A DNA stretch of 41,092 nucleotides, from NCBI GenBank assembly GCA_023807065.1, contig JAJJLU010003661.1, positions 1-41,092 of the forward strand, given 5' to 3'. This DNA comes from Isotricha intestinalis (taxonomy: Eukaryota > Ciliophora > Litostomatea > Vestibuliferida > Isotrichidae). The first letter of the stretch is position 1. Each line of letters opens with the position of its first letter. This document shows positions 20,641-34,449 of the stretch, piece after piece. The notes under the pieces are model-generated. The model did no database searches. It had not been told where the DNA came from and worked only from the letters and a program-made list of their open reading frames with translations. A program made the translations under genes and the position numbers.

Positions 20641-23600
20641 ATGGAAAAATCTTTTATTGATAATTCAGTATCAATATTGACTAATGAAAATGATAATAAT
20701 GAAGAAATTGAAAATACTTTAAATGAATTGATTAATATTTTTAATAAAAATAGAATTTATATTTCATTATTTATAAAACATATTAAAGAAAAAAAATTAA
20801 ATTTTTATCTTATTCTAGTTGAACTATTCATTAAAAAATTGATAAAGGATGAAAAATCACAAGATATCCTTTTTCAATTAATAAATATTTTAATGAACAA
20901 TTATGAATGTAAATTAGAAACATACAACTATATTTTCCAAAATTTATCAAAAATTTATTTTAATAATGCCCTCTTTGATGAAATAATTATTTTAAATTAT
21001 TTAAAATTATTGGAACATTTATATCAATATGAAAAAGAAATAAAAGAACCAAACAATTATTTTTTCTTTCAAAAAAATTGTGTCTTTGAATATCAATTTA
21101 ACGAAAATAATACAATAGATTTAAAAGAATTTGGACTTTATATAACATTACATATAAAACTTTTAGAACCAGAATCAGAAAATATAGTTAAATTATTTTC
21201 AATATCATCATCAAAAGATAATAAATATTCATATTCTTTAATATTAAATTCTCAATATATAAATTTATACAATGAAGAAGAAAAAAAAATAATAAAAACA
21301 ATAAATAATGAAGATAATATTAAATTTCCATTTAATACTCAATTAATTTTATCTTTTATAATAAACCACAGAGAAATTAAATTTATGTTACAAGGAAATG
21401 AAAAAGAATATATTTTTGATACAAAAGATAAAAATGAAATAGATAATTTAACTTTTTTTGAAAATTGTTCAGGCGAATGTTATTCAATAGTTTTAGCTTC
21501 AGTATTACCAAATATTGTTTTAGAAAATTACTTTACAGAAATCATTAAATATACTAAAATTTGTGTTGATCCTAAATATTTAAATAATATTTTACAATTT
21601 TATAAAATCCAAAATATTATATGTTATTTCATTCCTTCTGTTAATATTCTTAAAGATAATTCTTTTGAAGATGTCGTTTATTCTCAAAAAATTAAAATGA
21701 AAGGTGATAATTGTGGAATTCATAAATTTTTTAATAATTGTAAATATGTTTCTTGTATTGGAGGAATAAAAAATATTTTACCTTTGATTGAAATAATCAA
21801 TTATAATTTAAACAAAATTTCTCTTGATAATATTAAAATGAGTTTAAATATTATTTTGAATATTTTGAAAAATTTATGTGGAGAAAATAATTTTAACATT
21901 AAAGATTTTAGAGACAGCCATTTTATAGAAATTTTGAGTTTATTCTTAGAAAATCTTCCTAACAGTATATTTACTTTAGATTTAATGAAACAATTAAATG
22001 AAATTTTAAAAATATTTGTATCTAAAAAAATAGAAAATAACTTTTTAAATGATATTCTCTTAAATGAAAAATTATATTTTAAATTTAATTTAGAAAGTCA
22101 ACAATTTATTATGGATGAATTAATCAATAATTACCAAACAATTATTCCAATAGGTAAAATATGTGTTTTATTAAAATATTATGATGAAAAAATAAATGAT
22201 GAATTTTGCTGTGAAGAACATAGTAAATCTTTTATCAATGTTCAAAATTTTTCTGATAAAAATATGGAATTTCTATTTCCAGAAGTTACAAGTAAAATAT
22301 TTACATTTATAAAATTAATGATAATAAGAAAAGATATTTTTTCTTTAGATAATTTTTCTTTTATATTCAAATTATTAAGTTTAAAAATTTCTCCTTGCTT
22401 AGTTAAAAACATTATTGATATTTTTATAGATTTTTTTAATCGAAATAGTGAAAATTTGGAAAAAAACACTGTAGCAAAACACTTGTTTATAAATTGTAAA
22501 TTTTGGGATATTATTATTAAATTATTAAAAACTTCTTTATATGATGTTAAAATTAATATTTTAAAATTAATTTTATTAATTCCTAAAGGAGATAGAAATG
22601 AAAATTTAAGTTCTTATCTTCCTCAAATTTTAATGGAAAATTTATTTGAACCTTCACAATTTTTAGATGAAAATAATCAATCAATTCTTAATAAAGAATA
22701 TATTGAAAATAATTTTAATAATTTATATTATAAACTCTTATCCTTATTTATTGGAAAAGGAATTGAAAGTGACAATGATTTAAATCAAAATGATAAAATT
22801 AATAATCCTTTATTAATTGAACCTTTAGTTCACACAATTTCAACATTTGATAATAATGAATATTATTTAAAGTGTTCTCAACATTTATTACTTTTATTTG
22901 AAAACAATTGTATTAATTGTTCTTTAATTTTTAATAATAGAAAATTTATAGAGTTTCTTCTTAATATATGTTATAAATTTTATCAAAATGAAGAAGGAAA
23001 AGATTTATTTGAAAATTATCATAAAATATTAATGTGTATTCTAAGTAATTCTGTTAAAAATTTGAAAAATAAAACTTTACCATCAAATATTTTAAATCTT
23101 GCTTTAGTTTGGTCTAAAAATGTAGAAAAAAAAGATAGGGTCAAAGAATTCATTACAAATTTATTTGAATCTTTTTATAATTTTCTAGAAAATGAATCAA
23201 AAGGCACTTCCATTTATAAAGTTAATTCATATTTAAATTTAGTAACTTTGTTTTCTATTTATTTAGAATTTGTAACAATTTATAATTTAGATGATACTGA
23301 ATCAATTGAAGATTATTCATGCTATTTAAAAGGAATTGTTAAAATTGAAAATAATGAATTTGAGTTTTTAATGAAAATATATAATTATATTAAGCAAGAA
23401 TTTAATTTATCTTTTCTTGACGGATTATGTGGAAATGAAAATGTTCAAACTTTAATTCAGAAACATACAAATGTAATTAATACAATAATTTTTAATATTA
23501 CTTATAAAAATCTTAAAATCAATGAATTAAGAAATTTATCCTTTGTTCAAATTCCAAACATTCAATTAAATCGTATAATATTAATTTTCATTTATCTTTT

Positions 23601-26600
23601 AATTAATATCTCTGAGACAGTAGAAGAAAAAATTAAATGGATTGAAGAATTACAAAATTTTGTTTATTTTTATATAATTTTTTCATGCAATATATATCAC
23701 GAACCAAAAGAAGAAAATTTATATAAAAACGTTCAAGATTCTACAATAAATATTTTATATTTTTCATTTTCTTTTTTAAATGAATTATATAACACTGAAA
23801 ATATTAATGAAGAAATTAAAAATAAAATAGAAGATTTTAATTCAGTTATTCTTTCTTTAATTTTAATGATAAGAGTTAAATATGTTCAAACTAAAGAAGT
23901 GACTGATCAAACTGGTTTTTTGGGAAAATTATTTAAAAAAGGAACAAGAGAAGATTTAGAAAATTGTGCTATTAACATTTTTGTGAGTAAATATACGAAT
24001 TTAGATAACTTAAAACTTGAAAAGTATGAAAATGACAATTTTAAAGTTTTTGGTAATATTCTTAATAATGATGAAGAACCTTTTAAAATAATGATCTTAA
24101 TGAACCAAACTTTAAAATTAATGTTAAATAAATTTTTTCAAATTAATGTAATTAAAAACAAAATTAATAATGTTAAAAATGTCTCCAAAGTTAATTTTGG
24201 TGAAATTCAAGCAAAAAAAGATAATAATTTAAATGCAATAACATTTAAACGTTTAAAAGAGTTAATATTAATTTATCAAGGATTATTATCTAATTATTCA
24301 AATACATCTTCTTTAATAATTAAAAGAAAAAAAAATTATTATCGAAAAATAAAAAAAGAAATTTTTTCTTGGAAAGGAATGTGGAGTTGTTCTGAAGATT
24401 TATATAATAATAAATATAAATTTAAAATATTAAATCATTATTCAAAATATTTTGGAAGACCATTAATTTACCCAATTTTAGATATTAATTATTATGTGCC
24501 TAAATTTAAACAATATAATATTAATGAATTATTTAGAGAAAAATTAGAATGTCATAATATTGATCTTAATATTGAAAATATTTTTAAAATTGAAGGGAAT
24601 GAAGAAATAAATTCAGATGAAAAAAAAAACAAATTATATAAATTTCATATATGATAAAAATATTAAAGAATTAAATGAAAAATATCTCAATTTCTCATTA
24701 AATAATACTGATTTTTTGAAAGAAGAAATTTCATTTATAAATTATTATGATTCATTAAGAGTATTATCCCCAAATGAAAGTCCATTAAAAAAAAATGAAA
24801 ATATATATAAAGTTTCTTTAATAAAAGAACAATATCATATTAAAGGATTTTTGTTTATTAATAAAAATGATATATTCTTTAAATATTATGATTATAATAT
24901 AGAAAATAATAGTTTAATTTTTAATAAATCCACCAATCTAAGTTATGGAGAAACATTTAAAAATGAAAGGAATGATAATAAATTAATATCAATAAAAATT
25001 CCATATAAAGATATTAAAATTATTTTAAGGAAAAGATATATGCAAAGAGAAATAGGATTAGAAATTATTAATAAAAAACAGAAAGAAAGATATTTTACAT
25101 TTATTACAAAAGATGATAGAGATAAATGTTTAAATGATATTCAAATTCATTTTGAATGTTTAGAAATAAAATTAGATACAAATATGAATATAGATGAATA
25201 TAAAAATATTATAGGATATATATCATATAAAAAATCATTATTTAAAAGAGAAAAAACACTTTCTGATTTAATTAAATTATGGAGTTCATTTAAAATTTCA
25301 AATTTTGAATTTTTAATGTGGTTAAATTTATATTCTAATAGATCATATTCTGATTTATCACAATATCCAATTTTTCCTTGGATAATATCAAAATTTGATA
25401 AGGAAAATTTAATAATTGAAAAAGATTTAAGAGATTTTTCTTTGCCAATGGGAATGATGACTTTTGACGAAAAAGGAAAAGAAAGAAAAAAAAATTATAT
25501 TTCATTCTTTAATGATTTGAAAGAAAAATATAATAAAATGAATGATGAAGAAAATAAAGAAAATAAAAAAAATGATTTAGAAATTCCTTATTATTATGAA
25601 ACTCAAATGAGTAATAAATTATATGTTTCTCAATATTTAAAAAGGATTTTTCCATTTACAAATATAGCATTTGAAATAGAAGATAATAATGTTGATGAAG
25701 AAGAAAGATTATTTATATCAATTGAAAAATCTTTTCAAATGGCTTCTTCAAATAAAAATGATATAAGAGAAATTTTACCTGAATTCTTTATTCTTCCAGA
25801 AATGTTTATTAATATTAATGATATAAATTTAGGAGAATTAAAAAATGGAGATATAATAAATGATGTTAGAATGCCAAAATGGGGTTTAGATCCTTATAAA
25901 TTTATTTATGAACAAAGGAAAATATTAGAAAGTAATATAGTAAGTAATAAAATTGCAGAATGGATAAATTTAATTTTTGGTTATCAATCAAGAGGTAAAT
26001 TTGCTGTTAAAAAATGTAATGTTTTTAATCCTTATTCTTATGAAATTGATATTGAAAAATTAAATGATGAAAATAAAGAACATATATTAAAATTATGTGA
26101 TATTGGTTTAATGCCAAAACAATTATGTACAAATGAAATTAATGTTAAAAAAAAAGTTAATGAATTTAAATTAGTTTTTGATCAAGAATCTATCATTACA
26201 AGATATGAATCTTGTTTAATTGAAAATAATGATATTAATAAAAGACTTTATTCTTTTAAAATTTGCCAAGAAGAAAATAGAATTATTATTATTGATAATA
26301 ATAATGTGATTAATGTTTTTAAAATTAATTTTGACAGTATAGAATATAAACCTACACATAAGATTTTGATTTTTGATAATAATGAAAATCAAATTAAAAG
26401 AGTTGTTTTTCGATTTAATTCCTTTAAATCAAAAGCTTCAGGTTTTTTAAAAGGAGAACAAAATGTAAATAATAATTTTAATAGAGATTTTAATTTTATT
26501 GGTAAAATTAAAAATAATGAAAATACTAATTATCCAATAATTTACTTTAGAAATCCTAATAGATATAACTTTATAACTATAATTCAAGGAGGATTTTATT

Positions 26601-27394
26601 TTCCAAAATTATTAATTTCTACAGTTGATGTTTATAATTATAATTCAAATTATAAAGAAGATAATGATTTTGTTAGAGCTTATGATTCATTATATTTTGC
26701 TAATTTACCTTTTCCAATTACGGCTTTATGTTTATTAATCGATGAAAAAGAATTGAAAAAAATTTCAGAAAAAGAAAAAAATGATGATTATGAAATTGAA
26801 TTATTATGTGGGAATACAAAAGGAAATCTTTTCATAATTAAATTACCAGATATAACAATAAAAAAAAAAGCTGAAATAAAAAAATTATTTTGTAATAATA
26901 ATGATGAAATAACTTCAGTGTATTATTCATCAGAATTATCTATTTTTGCTTCAGCATCAAAAGATGGTTATTTAAACTTATATACATTTCCAAATTATAA
27001 ATTATTTAGATCAATATATATTAATCCAGAAGAATTTTCTTGTGATGAAATATTTATAATTCATTCTCCTTTACCTTCAATAATAATTCATAGTAAAAAA
27101 AATAATAACTTAATATCATATAGTATAAACGGAACATTTTTAAATAAAATAGAAGAAAATGGAATTAAAAGTCCAAAAATTGCAAAAGATAGTAATTTCA
27201 ATCAATATTTATGTTATATTTATGTTCCTTGTAATAGTATTAGAACTTTATCTCTTCCATATTTTGATTTAAAAAGAGATATTCCAATGTCTTTAAATAA
27301 TATTCAATATATTGACATTAGTTATGATTCTAAATATTGTTTTATTGGAAATGAGAATGCTTCTCAAATTATTTATTTAAAAAATAAAATTTAA
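20641..27394 (+). CDS. Giant BEACH-domain protein (ConA-like, PH-BEACH, BEACH, WD40) with a frameshift at an A10 run
   Basis: One gene in two overlapping frames: 20641-24654 (first 1,337 codons, ending in TGA) and 24617-27394 (downstream frame). The frame changes at the A10 tract 24620-24629; dropping one A gives a single protein of about 2,250 aa ending in TAA. BEACH proteins (Nbea, LYST, LvsA type) regulate membrane fission/fusion and vesicle traffic. Domains in order: a helical N-terminus; a ConA-like beta sandwich (about 150-285); a long armadillo/helical region; a conserved linker with SWKGMWS and RPLIYPILDINYYVPKF (about 1240-1300); then in the second frame a PH-like domain (about 24.7-25.2 kb); the BEACH domain with LWSSFKISNFEFLMWLN, YPIFPWI, PYYYETQMSN and IINDVRMPKWG (about 25.25-26.15 kb); and WD40 repeats (for example SIFASASKDGYLNLYTF). 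The split falls between the linker and PH domain, where no domain boundary would end a real protein. Which subfamily it belongs to is not clear. Confidence 0.88.
24620..24629 (+). other. A10 homopolymer where the BEACH frame shifts
   Basis: Ten consecutive A residues. Upstream coding is in the frame of 20641. Downstream homologous coding is one base ahead, in the frame of 24617, so one extra A (or +1 ribosomal movement) accounts for the change. No intron with suitable ends restores the frame nearby: the only nearby GT, at 24551, would need a 118-nt intron that removes plausible coding sequence. Confidence 0.75.
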
Positions 27395-27492
27395 TATTAT
27401 TAATAGGATAAAAATTAAAATTTTATTTAAAATTAAAATATATTTATTACAATTATATTTCATAAATTAAGATATATTTTTTTACTATAAAA

Positions 27493-30400
27493 ATGTCTAA
27501 TCAAAATGAAGACAACATTGTTCTTCTTTTTTTTGATAATTTTGAATATCCTAAAGTACAATATAATGTAGAAGAAATATTCTTTAATAAAGCAATAGTT
27601 CTTCAACAAATAAGAATTTTAAAGCAAGATTCTAATCCTCATACTAAATTAAAATCAATGCAAAGTATAACACAGAAAGATATAATTTATAATTTTGAAA
27701 TATTTGGTAGAAATTTAAAGAAAATAAATGATAAATTTGAAATATTATTTCCTTGTAATAATATAAATACAAATAATGGTGAAAGTGATTGTATTTTTCC
27801 TTTTCTGAAAGAGTTTGTGACTAATCATATTGTAATAAGAGGAAAATTTGAAAAAATTACAATGTGCATTTATGGGAAAGCCTATGATGAAAGTGATAAA
27901 ACTCAAATAATTGATAATGCTAAATTAGATGTTCCTTTGGAAAAATTAGATGAAATTTATTTAAATAATATAAATTGTGATGAAAATGAAAAATATAAAA
28001 TCACAAATGAAGAATTAGAATTTAGTAAATTATATTCTATAGAAAATTTAATTCAAAATTATTCTTATATAAAAAATAATGTAAAAAATTATGAATTTAA
28101 AAGAGTTTATAATTTAAATAAACCAAATATGAATATGGTAGAAAGAACTAAAAATGGTTATATATACTATGAAAATGACATGTTTTCTTCATTGCAAAAT
28201 TTAAATGATTTTTATTTGAATAAAGATTCTTCTTTAAGTGATGAGAAAGTTGTTCAACACCAAAAAACTTATATGTTGCTTTTTAATATTCTTAAACTTT
28301 TATTCAGTAGAAATTTTGCTTATTTAGATATGGATTGTGTATTCAGAAATGAAAATTTAGAAATTTATTCGAAAATTCCTTTTGATAATGTTATAAATAT
28401 TATTAGTAATAGTTTAAATGGTAACATATATGGTTATACTGAAATTAAATTTGGATTAAAATTATTAAAATTTATTTCTAATAGTAATTTATTAGTAGAT
28501 AAATTTATTAGTAGTTATGGTATGGAAAAATTATATAAAATTATTCTAATAAATAATGAAAATCAATTTAATAATAATATAAAAGATAGTAATTCTTCTA
28601 TTTTAATTAAAGCATTAGCATTAGAAATTATTTATAAATTAATTACTTTTAAAAGCGCTTTTGAAAGAATTTTTGAAACAATTGACCGAAAAGAATTTAA
28701 ACAACAATATTTTTTAATTAAAGAATCCACAAAAGAAATAAATGAAAGTAATGAAAATAAAAATAAAGAAAAGGAAAAAGAAAAAGAAAAAAGAAAAGAA
28801 AAAGAAAAGGAAAAAAGTAGATCAAAAAGTAAAGAACATAAAAGTAAACATAAAGATAAACATAAAAAAAAGCATAAAGATAAAAAATCAAAAAGTAAAT
28901 CTTCTTCTAAATCATCTTCAAGAGAAAGAAGTAGAAATAAAAATAGAGATTCTTCAAATGATTCTCATTCAACTAAAAAAAATTTAAAAAAAAAACATAG
29001 GAAAATTCCCTTAAAAAATGGTTATCAAATATTAAATACTTTATTAATAAGTAAAAGGAATATTTTATTACAAAATATTATAAAACATATTATTAATAAA
29101 ATTAATTTGATGTTATATTTGAAAAATTTAAATAATTTGATTTTGAATAATATTATTTTGAGTAAAAATAATGAAAATACAATAATTAATATTGATTTTA
29201 ATAAAGTTATTTATACTCTTGAATGTATTTTTGATTTAATTAAAAAAATAGAAATTTCATATGAAAAAAAAAAATTGGAAGATAATACATTTTTAGATAA
29301 AGATTATCCATATAAATATTATTGGATTGATTATATAAAGACAAATAGAAAATTTTATGGAAAAAATTTAAATGATAATAATAAAAATGAAGAAGAAGAA
29401 GATATTTATTCTTTATTAAGAAATGAAACAAATTCTTTTACTAATGTATTTCAAGTTGGAGAAATTTCAAATGAAATTTGTCAAATATTGGAACAATATA
29501 ATTTACTTCAAAATTTAACAATTATATTAATGAATAAAGAAATTCAATCTTTTCCTCAATTTTTTGAAATTGGAATTATCATTAAAAATATTATAGCTTA
29601 TCTTGTTTTAAGTAGAGGAGGAATTAATTTTTTTTCTAAAAATTATAATCATACTCAAAATTTAATGCAAGTTATTAAAACAATAACTTCTCCTTTAGAA
29701 GATAAAATTGATGAAAAATGTTTTTTTAAAGTTAAATTAAAAACTTTAAAAGGTTTTAATAATATTTTACTTAATAAATCACTTTATGAAAATATAAAAT
29801 ATGAAAAAATAAATGATATATTAATTAATTCTTCATGTAAAAATATTGAATATACAGATGAATATATTCTTCGTCTTCATTTTCTTCAATTGAAATATTT
29901 ATTACAATATTCATTTTACTTTTTAAATTTATTTGATGATTATATTGGAATAATAGAAAACATTGATACATTAGAACAAAGTGAAATTAATGATAAATCA
30001 CTTGATATATTTTTAGAGTTTGAAAAAACTTTTAAAAATAATCATATTTCTGAGCAATCTTTTTTATCTTTTTGTAATAATGATTTTTTTTTTAAAGGAT
30101 TGATTGATACTATAAATAAATATATTCAATCTGGAGAAAATATAACAGAATATGAAGGACATATATCTGTGTTAACTAGAATATTATTTAAAATTTTTTC
30201 TTCTTTAGATAATAATTCTGATATATTCCTTCTTTTCTATGGAAAAACAATTTTAAAAGAAATTATTCAATTAAAAAAGATTATTGTAAATGCTTATGAT
30301 ATAAAAGATTTAGAATTAATTAATACAAGTCTATTTAATGATTTAGATGTTTTAATATCTTTATTAAAGCCCATTGAAAATAAAGATATAAAATCATTGA

Positions 30401-33400
30401 TGACAATAATAAATGATAGTATATTTAATAATATTATGAAATATAATTTAAATAAAAAAGTTATTAATATTAAAGATGAAAAATTAATGGAATATTTAGA
30501 TGACTTTAAATTAAATATTCAAAATTATCAAAATAAAGTAGAAAATTTTTTAGAAGAACTAAAATTAAAAGGAAGCCTAATAAATGAAATTTTTACAGCT
30601 GTCAAAATCCTTAATTTAAATGTAAAATATATATTTTTTTTAATATTTTTTTTAATTATTATAGATTAGAATTAATCCATTACTTTTAATTGATAGTGTT
30701 TCTTCTCATATTCATCTTGCTTTGAAATATTTAATTGTGAACACTAATTTTAGTTTAAAATATTATTTGGAAAAACATGATCCAAAACAAAATGAAGAAA
30801 ATAGTCAAAATAAAATGAATAATGATATAATAATGAAAGATTCAAATGATGATTTATTTATTAATAAATATGAAAAAATTAAAGAATATTCAACTTTACT
30901 TTGTTATATATATGAAATATTTGAAAACTTATTATCAAATTTATTAAGTAGTCATGTTGATCATTACAGAGATGAAAGTGTTATTCATGCAACTGTGACT
31001 ATAATATTAAATTGTATAAATTATTTATTTGATATATATTCAAATACCAATGGTAATTCTTCAAATGAAAATATTTTGGAAAGTGCTTTTTATATTCAAA
31101 CCTTATTTGAAAGTGCTCTTAGTGCTTTTAGAAAAATATGCTTATTTAATACTACAATTAAATTAAATTTTAAATATATTATTCAACATTTAATAAATAA
31201 TCCAAAGTATAAATTTGGAATGATGTTTCTATTAAATTTTATGATTCAAAATGTTAATAATGAGACTACTGTAGAAAATTTTGTTGATTATTTAAATAAA
31301 ATATTAAAAAACTCAAATAAAGAAAATGATGATGATTCAATTTTATTTGAAACATTAGATAATTTTAATAAAATAAAACCATTATCCTTAAATCGACTTA
31401 TCATTCAAAAGAAAGATACTAAAAATATACTTCAATATATAATTGAAATAGGAATAAAAACTAATAATGATTATTTATTATATAATGCAGCTCAAGTTTT
31501 ATTAGGAATATTTAAAAGATATGTTGGAAATGATTCATTAAATGTTCAAAATAATATTTCTATTACAATATTAAATTATTTAACTACATCTTTTAATAAA
31601 ATTTCAAAAGTTAATTGTAATATTTTTGAAGAAAAGGATTATGTTATTTATGTTCCTGAATTACAAAAAATGATGAAAATATTAAAATTTTTAACAATAT
31701 TTTTAAAAAGTGATTATAAATTTTTATTTATCTATTATAAAGTAACTGAACAATATAGGAAAATCTTTTCATTTTTTAAAGAATATTTAAATCAAAATTT
31801 GAAAACAGAAATGAATGAGAATTTAAATGATATTAAAGAAAGTGAAGGAAAAACGAAATTAAAGCAAATAATATTTGATATATTATTTATTATATTAGAA
31901 GGAATAAAAGTTTTAATGGACAGCAAAAGAACAAATAATAATGATATTTATTATTCATCTGGAATAAGATATGATTTAGTTGAGGAGTTACCTGAAAAAA
32001 AAGATATAATTGAAACTTCAAATGAATGCATTTCATTTCTTTCAATTTTCAATAAGTTAATTGATATTTCTCAATTAAATAATTCAAATGATTATATTGA
32101 TAAAATAGTAATTCTTACTCAAAAAATTATTTATATTTTTATTAATGTTTCTTCAAATTATTACGGTCAAAATTTATTACTTCCAATTTTATCTTTGTCA
32201 ACAACAATTTCAAAATTATATATTTCATGTAAAGAATATAAAATTAAAAATGAATATTTATATTTATTAGGGAAGACTTTAAGTAAATTAGTGATAATAT
32301 TATTTAATGATTTAAATTTTTATGAAAATTTAGAGAAAGGAAAAAATAAAGATAGTACAAAATTTACCAAATTTGTTTTAACAAAAACAAGATTTAATCA
32401 TTTAATTAAAATATTGTTAAATGAACAAAAAAAATCAAATGATGAAAATTTTATTTTATTAAGTAAAGTTTTATCTCAATTAATGGAATTTCTTTGGTTT
32501 TATTCAAATGATGAAAGTGATACAATTTATTTTGGTTTAAAAATTCTTAAAAATTTATTGGATTTACAAAAAGAAAAAATTGAAATAATTAACCAAGAAA
32601 TAAAAGAAACTCCCTTACCAAAAACAAGAAAAATTGCAGAAAAAATTAAATTAATCAATAAATATTATGATTTTTATAAAATACAAGGTTATGGTCTTAA
32701 TTTTCCTTTAGAAATTGAAAAAACTAATTTAAATATTGAAGATAATAATATATATATGAATATGAACATTAATAATAATGAATATAATAAAAATCAAATT
32801 AATGAATTCGAAAAACTTTTAAATTGGAAAAAGCATAGAATATTTTTAAGTAAAGTTGACACATTAAATGTGAGAAAAAATGCTTTTGATATTGATTTAT
32901 TTATTGGAGATTCAATGAATGGATCTTTTATTAATGAATATGATTATTATAGTTTAAGGAAAAAATATTATTTTTTAAATACAGATCCTTTTGAAAAATA
33001 TTGTAATATAATATTAAATAATGAATTAATTTTTAATACTTTTTGTCAAATTTCTTTTATTATTTCCTCGACTGTAGTTAATAAAATGTATCTTTTATCT
33101 AATCAAAATGAATATGATAAAAAAATAGATAAATTATTCTTTTATAACTTAGATAATATTAAAATGGATACTTCAAATAATTTAAGAATGGAAAAAGATA
33201 CTTCTTCAAACAATTTATTCATGTTCAATATAAACAATAACACAGGAAATCAAATTCATAAAATAAAAAAGAAAATAAATAGTAAATTAAATTTATTCAT
33301 ATATAAATCAAAATATGATAAATTAATAACAAATACAAATATACCAAATAAAGTAATGATAAATACAATGAATAATAATAATGTTAATAAAGACAATATA

Positions 33401-34246
33401 AGATATATAAGTAAAGTTTCAGGAAGAAATTTATCTACTCATGTAGATAATGTTCTTCCAGGACAAAAAGTAGTAAATTTAACATATAATAATACAATAA
33501 ATCAAAATAACCCAAATTCAAATAATCAATTTTTACAAAATAATACAAACAATAATAATATAAATCCAAATCAAAATATCCAAATCGAAAATAAAGAAAA
33601 TCAAATAGAAAATAATCAAATAAATTCAAATATTAATATTAATAATATGAATATAATAAATAATTCAAATAATAATATGAATGAAAATATTCAAAAGCAA
33701 AATAATCTAATTCATTCAGAACAAAATCAAATGATTCAAAAAGACCAAACACCAATAAATTCATTAATTCAAAATACATTACAACCTCAAATTTCATTTC
33801 CTGGAAATCCATTAATAAAAATGACTTCTGGGAATCAAAATACCAGTCCTTTAATTCCAAATCAAAATTCAAATCCAATAATGACTATTCCTAGATTTGT
33901 AAATCCACAAAATCAATTTAATAATCCTCTTCCAGGAGTTATGAATAATTTAATAAATAGTAATTTTGTGAATCCAATTAATAATATGTTTACTCAATTT
34001 AATCCTAATAATTTTCCTAATTTAATGGTTAATACTAATCCTAATATGAATAATAATGTTAATAATGGAAATTTAAATAGTGGAAATAATATAAATAATA
34101 TTATTCCTCCTATTAATAATCAAAATTTAATTAATAATATTCCTATTATAAATAATAATAATAACCAATCTAATAGTTTAGTTAGTAATTTAGGAAATAT
34201 TTTAATGCAAATGAAAAATAATCAAATGAATTCAGGAAAAAAATAA
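27493..34246 (+). CDS. VIRMA: Virilizer/VIRMA homologue, scaffold of the m6A mRNA methyltransferase complex, two exons
   Basis: VIRMA binds WTAP and guides METTL3/METTL14 to mRNA in the nucleus. Exon 1 (27493-30621, 1043 codons) and exon 2 (30665-34246) are joined in phase 0 by removing a 43-nt intron, giving 2,236 aa; human VIRMA is about 1,810. The N-terminal domain carries the family signature. IVLLFFDNFEYP (about 9-20) matches the opening L-L-F-x-D-x-F. VTNHIVIRGKFEKITMCIYG (about 112-131) matches the T-x-x-L-V-L-R-G-x-x-x-x-x-T-L-A-I-Y-G motif. A highly charged insert (about 415-500) has KEKEKEK runs, then RSRSKSKEH and SKSSSKSSSRERSR, an RS-like tract. The middle is armadillo/helical, and exon 2 continues it. 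The last about 300 residues are Asn/Gln-rich with Pro. The gene starts 98 bp after the BEACH gene. Confidence 0.85.
30622..30664 (+). other. 43-nt spliceosomal intron in the Virilizer gene
   Basis: Starts GTAAAATATATA, has long T runs, ends AATTATTATAG. It splits codons 1043 and 1044 in phase 0. Unspliced, the frame reads a hydrophobic run and stops at TAG (30667-30669). Spliced, it reads straight into the frame that continues to 34246, including 19 codons upstream of that frame's apparent start, which is a TTG and not a real initiator. Confidence 0.82.
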
Positions 34247-34449
34247 AATTAAATAAATAGATTTTTTTTATTATTATTTGAAAAACTTCTGTTTTATTTA
34301 AAATTTTCAATTATTCTATTATATATTAATAAATTATATATTTATAAATTCTAATTTATAAATTATATAACTTTTATTTTTTATTTTTTTTAATTAATAT
34401 TAATTCAATTTATTATTTTTTATTATATTTACAATTGGAAAAAAGTAAA

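Noticed and set aside
24551..24668. 118-nt intron joining the two BEACH frames
   Set aside because: It would restore frame but remove well-formed coding sequence and is far longer than the other introns here; a single-base A-run change is simpler.
28742..28987. 81-codon Lys-rich plus-strand frame inside the Virilizer gene
   Set aside because: Alternative frame over the KE/RS-rich insert; the main frame is continuous and carries the family motifs.
33360..34246. Tandem repeat or mobile element in the Asn-rich DNA
   Set aside because: The AAT/AAC-rich stretch is in frame with the Virilizer gene and reads as its low-complexity tail; no repeat unit of fixed length or terminal repeats.
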